In this document: positions 27,353 to 38,987 of the stretch, in pieces | Numbering within the stretch: the first letter of the stretch is position 1 | Layout: every line of letters begins with the position of its first letter | Source: Lineus longissimus | Taxonomy: Eukaryota > Nemertea > Pilidiophora > Heteronemertea > Lineidae | DNA: 64,000 bases | Reading direction: 5' to 3' | Assembly: GCF_910592395.1 (NCBI RefSeq) | Contig: NC_088315.1 | Coordinates: 4,528,501 to 4,592,500 of the forward strand | Position numbers and translations under genes: made by a program | The notes under the pieces: generated by a model | The model's database searches: none | Told to the model about the DNA's origin: nothing | Seen by the model: the letters and a program-made list of their open reading frames with translations, nothing else

Positions 27353-30300
27353 ACTTATCCTAGAACGCAAAGGTCATTGCGTGAAATGACAACTTGCAGA
27401 CACCGAATAAACACCAAAGGACCGACCAAAGGCGTATTAGATCATTTGTGGTTGGAGATTGAAAGTACGTTGAGAGATTGGATACCCGTAAGACAACGTA
27501 ATCTCCAACCATCAGAAAATACCCCAGAGGTCAAAAGTCATTCCGTGAGACGAGGACTTCCAGCCAGTGGCATGAACGAGTCCAAAGAACCAATCGGCGG
27601 CACGTCTTGGACCACTTTCGATCAATAACGGGAGTAATATTGGTGATAGCGTCATCACCGCACGCAGCCTTCGGTGAGATGAGGGGAAGAGTTATCTCTT
27701 AATTAGTTTACTGATGGACAATCTGAAGATACTGGTCTGGTGTATGAGATCAATAAGAACTGATGTTTTGGCGGAGAGGAGTGTTATTTTATAGTATGAG
27801 ATGGATTCAAGTCAAGTGTTCTGATTGCAATCTGTAATTTCCCCCTAACAGACATAAAGTTTGGGAAATGAACACCTCTTAGCTGGACTGCTTTATTGAC
27901 ATATTTAGTAAACCACACAGATTGCTAACGATGCATGGCTCATATGAAGTAAGAATGAAATAAGCAAAACGCCAGTCAAGGTAACTTCCTTTTCCTCTAT
28001 ACTTATTTCATTCCCACGTTGGTTACAAATTTGTAGCCAACAACAATTATGTCACAACCTAATTCCGATCCGCGGCCCCGAAGTCCCGCAGGCTGTGTCA
28101 GCAACTTAAAAACAACCTAAACCATCGTCATATAATTGGTATTCCGGCTCATCTCCTGATAATTATTTGACAGTATTTCGCATCGATCCTCTGATATTCT
28201 GTTGTCCCGAAGGAGGACATCGATTATCAGTTCCGTGGTTTGAAAGATTAGCATGTCAGTCTGTGAGATGAAGACGCGTTTTTACCACTTGGCACGTGAG
28301 AGGAAGGTCTCGTTCGTTGAGATACGTGTAAGTTTCTATATCAATTCATATACAAGAGTGTCAGGGCAGAAGAGGCGGGGCGCCCTCTCATCAGATTCAG
28401 GAGGAGGAATCGGATATTGAGTTTAGCTGCAACGAGCCCGTATCAGAGACCAACACTGAATTCCCTGAAAGTCATCGTGTGCTTGGACATAACGTTGCAT
28501 GTAGACATTGTATTGTCTTCGGCCCCACTTCCATTGAATAGGATCAAGGAAGAAAATCTAGGGGCAGAAAATGAGGATTACTCATCTCGCCATTTCGCAA
28601 TTTCTTATCTCGCAGTTTAGCCATTATAATGTAGGCCTGAACCAATCCAAACCTCCTACCTTTGAAGGAACTGAATCTGCGATCACTATTAACTTAATGG
28701 CTAACTCATGTAATTAAGAATTCACAACTCGATTTTTGTAATGGTACCACTAGCGTGTTGTGAGTCGTTTTAATTTCGTTGGCTTAGTTTAACGACATTT
28801 TATTTTTTATTTCATTCCGATATCTTGTTTACTCGGGGTGCCAATGTGAGAGTCTAGACTAATTGTCACTTGAACGTTAAAATGCCACTATCTTGCCACC
28901 GCACTCCAAATAACAAATAGCGTGCAGGATCAGTGATCTACTTCATATGCAATTTAGAACCCGATCCGCCTTACTGGCTTGATCGGAGTTTTTCTAACTC
29001 GAGAAATAATAGCCCGATGATAAATAGTAAGAGTATGTGTCGGGATACTGTCTTATTTTGACGCAAAAGAATGTAAAAGTGTTTACTACTGACACTCTGA
29101 AAGAAGAAGGAGTATTTACTGCCTCATTAAGTCGTATCCGCCTGACACAGTGCAACACGAAGTGGACCTTTTTCCCACTCCACGTCAGGAAAATCTCACT
29201 TTTTCCTTATAAATGCACTAAAAGAGGGATTATGAATGATATCTGCCCTATGTGGAGGGGTTTTATATTCTAAACAATTTGTCAACGACTTTATAGTTCG
29301 GGGAGCGGCGTACAACAACATCGGTAACATTTTACAATGAGGAGTTTACTCTGAAATGGGAAGGTTTTTTTATTATAACTTCATGAAAAATAAAATCTTC
29401 CTTTGAGAATAATAACATGATATCGCTCGGTTCACACTCAGCAAAGGATGCTTCAATTACCAAGGTTATTTAGCAATCTATTTTTTTGAGGAGATCTAGT
29501 GCTGGGGTCGAGGAAACATATAAAGATCATGCTTTCGAGAGATGAAAATATGAATATGACGGGGAACACAGAGAATCATAGACATATTCCATCACGACCC
29601 GAACTTTTCCGTAGAAAGCTCAGTGTCTATCTGCAGCCAACTAAACCACAACCCTTTCATTTCTCTATGATATGATATTCTTCTCATATAGTGGTGATCT
29701 ATCGAATACAGTGCCTCACATTAGATGTGAACCTGCCCTAATTCCTCAGGATCCTGTTATTTTTCTGTGATAGGTCTCCGATAATTGGTATTGGAAGATG
29801 AACAACATAGGGGCGACATCGAAGGACTGCTAATCGGGGCTGAGGTCGAAGGAGAAATCATTGGGGATGTTCTCAGTCGAATATGTCTCGATCATGTGCA
29901 AAAATATAATAAAGAACAACTTGGAGCATTCTTGTGATTATGTTCTGATAGAGAAACAGATCGGTTGTGTTGGCTGTAGTTGATCGAGTTAGATGTTTGA
30001 TGCTGAGATTTTTAACAGAGACTCTCTAATAGAGGATTTATGTTTAGATGTAGCACCAATGTCGTTGTTTCAGTATCCGAGATGGTAATTTATTTCTTTT
30101 TGTATGACAAATTATCTAAGAAGGAAGCGGTTTGATCCGCGTAACTGCGACAGAGTCTGCAAAAAAGTGCATTGGATGTATCGAGCTTCCCTGGCAAAAA
30201 TAAGAACCAACTGGACAACAGTTAAGCAAACATCGATGCAATAAAAGCAGCGTTGAAGTACGTAGCAAAATCATCCTGGTCTACGAACTGATTTACTCTC

Positions 30301-33300
30301 TGTTGAGTACTGTAGTTCTGCCAGACACTTTCAACACTCCACCGTGATAAAAGAGCAGTCCAATGGAAGGTGGCCGTCTTTTTCTCTCAGAGAGGTGATA
30401 GAGACGGGTGTAGATTATCTCTTGTAAGATGTACTATGTATCAGTTCCGCTCTGCCTAAATGGTTGGTGTCCAGCCAAACATGTAAAGCATGGGAAGAAG
30501 TGCGTGGACTATAGCCTCTCAAACACTTGTAGACTTGGCCATGTTTACCCACTTTTACTACAAGTACCGAGAAGAAGAGGGGAAGATATTGACTTTGACA
30601 TGTTTTCAGGCTGATTCTCAGTACACACATCTTCACAGGGCACTATTGGATACTGGTGCAGACTTTTTGGTATTGTTGACACACAATAAGCGTCTGCAGT
30701 ACCAGTCGGGCCAGATGCCCCCGCCGGCGATCGCCCCCGGATTTCTAGTTCTTCTGATGCTGCATGTACATTGTAGATGTTTGGCCAATACTGGTATTTA
30801 TCTTAATTTTCTCCTTTGAGGAGTGTTGCTTACGAGTTTTGCGATCTTCTTAACGTTCTCTCCCAGATTAGTGCAAATATCATACTTTCTTTCGCAATAA
30901 GCGCGATTAAAACATGCTATACAATGTCGAAGGATGTTCATCATCCCGGTTGTTATATCAACACTTCTTTGTAGTGTAACCTTAGTAACTACGCTTATTT
31001 CAACAGTATCGCCATAACTGTTAGGCAACGTAGCATCCGAACTGGAAGAGTATTTGTATCAAAGGCGAAGCATTGTTTTCACTTTAGTTAAAAAGATCAA
31101 GGCCTTTGATCACACTTTCAACAGAATCATCCTGCCTCGAAGCCAGAGTACAGAGTTTATACACCTTTCCAGAAATGGGGCGCTGAGTGTCCGAAATAGT
31201 GATGTCATAAGGGGAACAATAGGCCTTATGGTGGAGGGACAAAGGAGATAGTCATGGTTGACCAACACACTTGAATGCCTTTAATGATGGACAAGGGGGA
31301 AAACGTTAGTTCCAATGCAAGCCACCAATTTCGGGAAGCATGTATAACAACTGCATGTACGGGGACAGTGGTGGAAAAGGTGTTCTTAATTCTATGAAAG
31401 CATTAATAAGGAGCCCCCTAAACTTATGTCAACAAAATCCATTACATGTTAACTAACTAATCACACTCGTCAAAGGAGAACTCGTACATGTAAAACTGCT
31501 TCCAGCACGGGAAAGTCACATTATCACATTAATGAGAATATAATCCAGTGATCTGGCTAGCCTTTAGGACACCGTGATGGGCTAAATGTCGCAGGCTATA
31601 CTGCCATCGATTTCATACAGTCTGGCGAAAAACCATATCGGGGTCTTGAGGTTGCAGAATAATCGGCTAAGCAGTTTCCGATTGCAGTGGTATCCCAGTC
31701 AAGCCGTAATCGCCGGGGGAATATCGGCGCTAGAGAGCGGAACCTTTTTTTGTCCTTGATATGAACACGGAATGGGCGGGATGGCGTCTGGCGAATAGTC
31801 GTTGGTGAATGCAGATTGCATACCGGTAAATGGCAAGAGTGCAGAAGGTTAGGAAACAAAATGCTGTCCTCGAGGAACACTCGAAATTTTCGTTCACCCT
31901 CAGAAATTTATAATCAAAAGTTATTACTGGCAATGATTTAAACATGACAAGGCTAATGCCATTGCTATCCAGATATTGACATTAAGCATTTTGCTTTTCT
32001 TGCTGTATTGATATTTACAACATACGGAAACTTCTCTGCCACTGAGCCATCACTTTATACGAGGAGAAAGTTGACAGCATATTACGATATGATAGGACTC
32101 TAAGCATCCTCTGCACTAAATTAGTTCTATGGATTGCAATAGTTGGTAATTAGGCCGGCTATTTTAGCTGAAGGGGCACTCTCACGCCCTATCGTGCGCG
32201 ATGCATCAATATTAGGAGTGTGGACATGCTGGAAAAAAACCCGGAGGAGCCACAATTGCTTTTTGGCCAGTGCAGCATTCCAATTCACCATTTTGCCTGT
32301 TACAACATCTGATTTTGGAGTTGGTGGTAACCTTATAAAGTATGGTGCATTTTCTAAATTATGCGGTGTTGCCACGTCAAACTCGTCATCAAACGGATAT
32401 CGCTAAATTGACTTCCAGCTACGTAATCATGGTAATAGTGTGGTAACATGCACACGGGCTGTAAATAATGTATACTTCGATACCTAAATTTGTCGCCAAC
32501 GTTCCATCATTAAATTTATGGTCGTGATTGTGTTGCTAGTCGCATGATATTGGTTAATTCGTAAAGTTACATTTCTTTTTTTATTTTGGGGCTGTTTATC
32601 CACGACGTACGCAACGGAATTCAAAATGTTTATCACTCTAAAGAGACAAATGCGCATTGTGCACGAGACGAGACCAAACAATGTTACAAACTCCACGGTC
32701 CCACATCTCATGAATTCAACAGACCACAGACAGGCGGACCGACCACCATTAACATCAACCAATGGTTATGTATGATATTGTAACAACTGACCCAGGCCAA
32801 GCAGTCGGATGCGCATGCAACTGACCATTCCATCAATTCGGCAAACCACAGACAGAGTTACATGTATAATCCATCAGTTGCATACTCATGCGAGTCTCTC
32901 GTCTCCTTAACCTCTGCTTACATTCCGCAGGCCACCCGCCCGACTTACTAGCACCTTGTCCGTGTAACCATGCGGCAAATCGGTCCACTAGGAGAATACT
33001 GGTTTCATAAATATAAATTAGAAACTGATAACATCTGGTTTGACGGTAGAGCAAGCATGAGCATACTTCCTCGGTCATCACGATGAGGTTTTGCAAGATA
33101 GGTTGAAGCAGTGCTGAGTATAGTGGCAAGACATTGGCTATTCTCCTGTGCATCTTTGTACACTTGTTATGCAAGCACTGATACATGTATCTCTTTTTCT
33201 AGTCCGTCTGGGCCGTAGGTTTTAAAACAATAGCTAATGCATCATATTGTCTTTATGACAAGATGTTCCCATGCAGTGACTAAGATTACGTTCAATCTGT

Positions 33301-33328
33301 CTCTCCTAGGTGGGTAACAAAAAGAAAA

Positions 33329-33412
33329 TTGCCATGAGAGAATGTTGACTAAAATATTGCCACGAGGAAGGGTTTATGAGAAGATTGCCAGGAGAGAATG
33401 TTTATAAAAAGA
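33329..33412 (+). repeat. 28-bp tandem repeat, three degenerate copies
   Basis: Units starting ttgcca(t/c/g)gag lie at 33329, 33357 and 33385. Confidence 0.75.
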
Positions 33413-35692
33413 TGTATGAACGATACAAAATATGCATGTTAATTTCTGATGACACAAATGTTGTCCTTGTTAATTTCATATCTTCATTTAAAGGAGGTTA
33501 AGCTGAAGAGTAGATAAGTGCATACACTTTCTAATAAAAGAGCAGATCCTAGTACAAGATCGACCCCTCTCTTGATACTCAAGTTGAATTTAAATTGCAA
33601 ATTTCCTTATCAATTTCTCCATGATGTTCAATCATTCAGGATGCATCGCAATGTTGTTGAGTACAGGAATAAAAAGAGATGAATGCCAACCGATGACATA
33701 TTAAAGCAATTTGTTTTGGTTGCTTTTCAATTGCTCCGATATCGTGTCTTGTCATGTCGTCTTCCCGTTGATGCCAATGTGCCAGGGCTAACCCTTTCGG
33801 GCACAAAAGATAAGTTGAGACTTCTGGTTGTCCGCGAAGAACTTACCATCAAATGTGGGCAAAAGCTAATCAGGTTCATATCGCTATTGGGACTCAAAGA
33901 TAGGAAATCGTCAACTTCCCGACCGTACCATCAAATATGACATGGCGCTGACAAATTCCACACGTATCATGAAAATATACCAGCTGGATACTTCTCCTTT
34001 CAATAGCAATATAATTTCGTCTCATTGACCTGTCGGCTCTGAATGCATAACAATAGAATTATTTGCAAATCCTCGGCGCGGACAATGAGCACGTTCACGG
34101 CAATCTTAATGACACAGCAAGTTAACAAAGGACTGCATTGGTACAGGGGAGGCAAATTGCCCTCCTTTGAGAGATAAAGCTATTCCAGATAAGGAGTTTT
34201 GTGAAATTGGCAAGGGCACTAGGCAGTTTTGGTCTACTGAGTCTATCGTTTCTCGGGTCATGAGGCTGTCAACGGAAAATGCTAGGGTGTCACTTAAAGT
34301 AATCCCAACTTAACTCCCTGTAGAGGTAATTCCTTCTTTGTTTTATACTTTTGACAATCTGTGGCCCTCTTTTGATGACCTGATATTGTAGGTCAGAGAT
34401 GTCAGAAAGTAGAATTTGGAGAGACTTCCGGTGACCAATCAGATGAGTTGACATCTTTGTTACCGGAGCGTTCATTAGAATTTTACTTTAGGATGGCTTG
34501 GATTAATTTTCCCGGTTTATCCTCCGTGCAAGCGGGTCCATTTCTCTGGCATGGTGTGAATACGCTCATGAATGGGCAAGCGGACCGGACGCACTCGGTC
34601 ATCAACCTCTGCATAATCCATGGATGCAAATATACATACATCTCTAGGCAGAGTTAATGCCCGATGACAGGGTGTAACGTGTAGTGTCGGCCCATCCATC
34701 ATGGCGGAATGGCCGGAAACACTACAGCTCCTAGCAGAGAGATTTATATGACAAATTCGATTTAGCTAAGCTGCTCATTTAGTAAACTATAAATCTATGT
34801 ATAAATCGGAGGCTTTTGTCATCAAAGTTGTCATGGGACGCAGAGCAAAATGATTGTTTACGTTAGAAGTACATTCATGTTTTTGAGGCAAATCTCGAAT
34901 ACTCGTCCTAGGACAAGTATAATTATACGTAAATGAATGGCACTCTAACTGCTATTGGAGTGCATAAGCTAGAGTGCATATTCAGAAGATAAAACATCAT
35001 GAGATGTCGTTCGAAAGTCGTCCCCTTTGGTAATCAGTGATAATCTCTCTTTAAACCGATGGTACAACTGTATCAATCCCCTTCTAAATACCGCACCTCG
35101 CAATGTCATCTAATGCTAAATAATTCGTCTAAAGTCTGGCTGGTCGTTGTCGGAGCCATCGGGAGCGCTTGGTATGTTCGATGCGGGTTATGGTATTACC
35201 TGAAGGGATTTGCTAGGATTTACTGTGATTTACGACGTCGAGAAGATATCTTACTGGACACTACACGATTTGTCACCTCTTTCACGGAGCATGGGTTTCG
35301 CTTCTGGGGAATTTGAGATAACGACACTCAGGCCATTACATTGGCAAAGGTGAAGGACTGGGGAAACGGAGTCCGAAAAAGAGGGGCACCTTCGTCAAAG
35401 AAGGGCACTCGGGTGATTTCACCGGCGACTTACGTTGAATAGAAGTGCTTTTTGATGTATATAGTGTCGAACTTAAAAGGCTACTGGCTTAACAACAGCA
35501 CCAATGATGTTTTTTGCTGTTGAATCAGAATACAAGTATAGAAAGAGTTCTTTTTGCCATCACTTCTGTACATGCTTACCCTGTGGGAAACAGCATATCA
35601 GCAAATGTTCGAAGCGCCAAAGAAGTCCACGAACAGCGATAACACTAATACAAAACTATATTATGTAGTGACGTGTATATCTTTTTTTCCAG

Positions 35693-35743
35693 TAGGCACC
35701 AACTCAAAGTTGGGCAGATGCACGCCCAATGGTTTGGTAGCAT
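35693..35743 (+). CDS. Candidate 51-nt cassette exon in the presumed first receptor intron
   Basis: The acceptor ctttttttccag and donor gtaagtg flank 51 nt that are open in phase 1-1, compatible with both neighbouring receptor exons. The insert would read GTNSKLGRCTPNGLVA, with a Cys at the downstream junction. It has the same logic and the same weakness as the 23843 candidate. Confidence 0.25.
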
Positions 35744-35855
35744 GTAAGTGCCGTAGCTTTGGTCAAGTCTTAGTATTTTTTAGAATATTTTAGTCAGTTT
35801 TTGTCAGTTTACATCTTGTTGTTGTCGTTGAGAATGCTGTTGGTAGTGAATATTA

Positions 35856-36135
35856 CGTTAGAACATGTGTTGGGCATCGAGTAGTGCATGTTATTGTGAT
35901 GGGAAGGATCCATTAGGTATTCAATAGAAAGGATGGTGTTTTAGTCCATTACCACCACAAAGAAAGTACTGGATGGCAATATTATACATGCACGTTAGAC
36001 AATTTGTTTTGTGCATCAAGTAGTGCATGTTATTGTGACAGGAAAAGTCCTTAAGTTTTCTCCCAAAAGAATGCTGGTTTACTCCATCACCACGTTGCAA
36101 CCATTACAAACACCATGGAGTATCGGATGGCATCA
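35856..36135 (+). repeat. 139-bp imperfect direct duplication
   Basis: gcatc(g/a)agtagtgcatgtt and following bases recur 139 bp apart (35881 and 36020). Further matching segments include gtttta/tttactccat and gtactggatggca/agtatcggatggca. Confidence 0.7.
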
Positions 36136-37056
36136 GGGCTTTTCATCGATCTTAGCACGCTATCATAAAACTCGTTTGGATAAATACACAAATATGATGG
36201 CCTTGAGTAAAATAATCTTAACTGATTAAGGGACCGAGTTCGGGACAGCAAGGTGATTGCACACACAACATGCCCAACAGTTAACTCAAAGAAACTAATT
36301 CAAACGTTGATTGAGAATTATAATCGAATACATCTATGATAATGTAAAATTCTCAAGTCGATTGATCGTCTCCCAAGTAATTTATTCTTATACATTTTGT
36401 AAGCTTAACGGAACTAGAATCAAACTTTTAAATGGCTTTCCAAATATGCAAATTATCGAACACTTCAAAAGACCACCGCCAAAGCAATTTGATTCTAATT
36501 ATAAAATGAAATGAAATGAAATTCCTTCAGACAGTAATCGCAGTTAACCTTTGTAATTGGGTAGTTATAACAACGATCTGGAAAAGTTTTTTACCTCAGT
36601 TATCAGTAATTTAGAGTTTCGTTGCCTTGCATGTTGTTGGTAAAGCTCGGCTTAAGATTCATATCATAAGTACTAATTGCGTCTGTACTTCCATTAGAAT
36701 GAAATTCATATCAATAATGAATAAACACATCATATTTCGCACGCACCTAGCTGTTCCTGTAGTAGTTTTATATCTTAAATGATGTCTATATGTTGTCTTG
36801 CTTTCTTATGGGTTGATGCAGAACTGTGATGGTTACAACATAATCAAGGTAAGGTTATCGTCATGGCATGTACGCCGTGCATCACCCGCCGAATATTTGG
36901 CCATATTCCTTGCCTTTGCGGCCCATGATAGAGGTAATGAATCCACCCAAGCGTCATTTCTGTCCATCAGCTTTGAAACAGAGTCGGAATACCTGCCTGA
37001 TTGTCATTAATGAACTAGTTATAGATACGATGTTGCTCCCTAATGATACCAAATAG

Positions 37057-37310
37057 ATGGCTAAGGGCAAGGCCTCGATCGCGATCGACGGTTGATGACT
37101 GTGACAGTGCATCTGTTGCACTCGGGCTGACGGTTTCTTCGGTCAGTCACCTGGGAAACGGACTTTGTTGGTACCTGGCTGGTTTTCTGGTTGCTCAGAG
37201 AATGCGCATCAATTAACATGGCTAAGGGCATGGTCCCGACGGTTGAGGAGAGTAACAACGTATTTGTTGAACTCGGGGCGTCGGGTTCTTCGCTTGGTAA
37301 CCGGGTTATG
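37057..37310 (+). repeat. 161-bp degenerate duplication
   Basis: atggctaagggca is followed by gacggttga, then a gttg...actcggg segment, tcttcg and cctggg/accggg, in the same order in both copies (starts 37057 and 37218). The first copy contains a perfect 14-bp palindrome, tcgatcgcgatcga, at 37075-37088. Confidence 0.6.
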
Positions 37311-37427
37311 ATGTAGTAGAAAATGCAACTGAGAGAATGGCCATTGGATGAGACCCTCTATCATTAATTTGTGACAAATGATAGGTAACAGGGGTTTTTG
37401 TGGTGTATTTTATCTTCTTCTGTTTTT

Positions 37428-37462
37428 GGGGGTTGGGTTGGGTTGGGTGGGGTGGGTTGGGG
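37428..37462 (+). other. G-quadruplex-forming tract
   Basis: Seven runs of three or more G separated by T or TT (ggggg tt ggg tt ggg tt ggg t gggg t ggg tt gggg). This meets the G4 consensus with very short loops. Confidence 0.85.
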
Positions 37463-38944
37463 AGATCTTTGTGACTAGATTAATTTGTGAAAAACATGGC
37501 TTTCATCGGCTTGATGAGCTTGATACCAAAACCGCTGACAATTCATTGAGACTATAGATTCTGATGGCATTGGCCTATATCAGATTGCAAGGTGAAATTA
37601 TCTAGCTTAACTTACCGTATACTCGCAAAGTGGGTTGACAGTTTATTCAACGAAAAGTGTCAATTGCCTCAGTTCAAGCCAATCGAAGTCATAGTCGGCA
37701 ACTATTTATTAAGTGAGGGGCGCAAAAGTGGCGGATCTCAAGTGCCATCGTGTCCATTACGATCGCCCTGACCACTCAACGCTCTATTTGACTACAAATT
37801 ACAGACGTTTCAGTTCCAAATGGTTGGTATGAAAGGCGGACCTCGTTTTCTTAAGTGGTTGGCTGTAAAAGCCAGACGTGGCCAGTGTTCAGGTAATGGA
37901 TGCTTCCCCCAATGTTAAGAAACAGCAGTTTAGGAAACTCTGTCCAGTCTGGGGGAGGCTGGTGAACCGTTGTAGACCAGTGTACTTCTCTTTTCGAATC
38001 AGTTTCTTTCTGTCAGATATATTCGGGAATGAGAAATAATATATTTACCAGCGTCAACTGAAAGCCCAGGCGTTGCATTAGTAACATCTTTAATAGACTT
38101 ATCTGAATCCAGAGTATTTCTGCTCCAGATCTTGTAAAAACTAAGTCAACATACTATAGTACTAGTATTGTTTAAAAGAAAGGTGTTTTACTGCAATCTG
38201 TACACACCTGCATACACTCGACTTCCACGAATGGCAAGTAATCTCATAAAACAGGATTTTCCTCAAATTTTGAATAAATATACATTTGGCAAACACTTGG
38301 TGATTTTTTTCCTCCTCATCCATCGAAAACAGGAAACTCTTGACTTCGTGATTTATCATCTATTTCTCTTATTCAATAGACGTCTAATCCAGCGCATAGG
38401 ACATGCATATCAGTTGCCTCATTCACTACATAAATACATAAACTACATGACGGCGGTTCAAATGAACATAGTCGACAAAGGTCAACAAGAATATCGGCTA
38501 GGAAGTCACAGGATATCAATAGGCTGGTGCATTATTCATGCATTGACTCATTAATAATTGAGTGTGAAGATTATTCATTATCTAACAGCAACTCCACGCA
38601 GATATCTAAAAGAGCAGGATTCTTGTCATTACCACTACTACATATACTCTCATGTTTCTGTCTATGTCGTCATGTTGACCCATTATGACCATCATTTTGT
38701 TTTGAACCCTCATCTTGGTAAACCGCCTGGTATTTGTAGATAAAGTCCACTTTGCTGACTATGTGGTCGTTCGAGCCTCACTGCAAGTTCTTGATCAGGC
38801 TGGAGCATAGAATGTTCCAGCAGGAGCGTTCGTAATCGACCAATACAAATAACTTAATTTTAGACAGATTTAAACATGATAAAAATTACTTTGAGCTCTT
38901 AATAATAAAGAGCAAAAACTTCTGCTGGTTTAGGTTATAGATTC

Positions 38945-38987
38945 ATGAATATGAACCTCATAGCATCTCTTTTTCTTTGTTTTGCAG
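38945..38987 (+). other. Alternative receptor start reading through the intron 3' end
   Basis: An ATG at 38945 is in frame with the first certain receptor exon and encodes MNMNLIASLFLCFAGGSSG, which would itself work as a signal peptide. The same bases form the pyrimidine tract and CAG acceptor at 38986-38987. Either the exon starts here, from a local promoter, or this is intron and the signal peptide comes from 8652. The acceptor reading is preferred because the tract is strong and the phase fits exon 1. Confidence 0.35.

Larger units (their letters stand above)
8728..38987. other. Presumed first intron of the nAChR gene, otherwise non-coding
   Basis: Thirty kilobases without a recognisable protein domain. 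It holds a broken tRNA-like gene, a LINE-like tail, several minisatellites and duplications, and three phase-1-1 mini-exon candidates (15733-15759, 23843-23887 and 35693-35743). A 43-codon open segment with splice-like ends (20802-20930, phase 0) was also seen and left unassigned. If exon 1 at 8652 does not belong to the receptor, this interval is intergenic. Confidence 0.45.

Noticed and set aside
27278-27628. 116-codon open frame on the + strand
   Set aside because: Composition and sequence resemble nothing known. It overlaps the dispersed repeat shared with 51.8 kb and lacks splice or promoter support.
37075-37088. 14-bp perfect palindrome as an operator or origin
   Set aside because: It is isolated, inside a degenerate duplication, with nothing functional around it.
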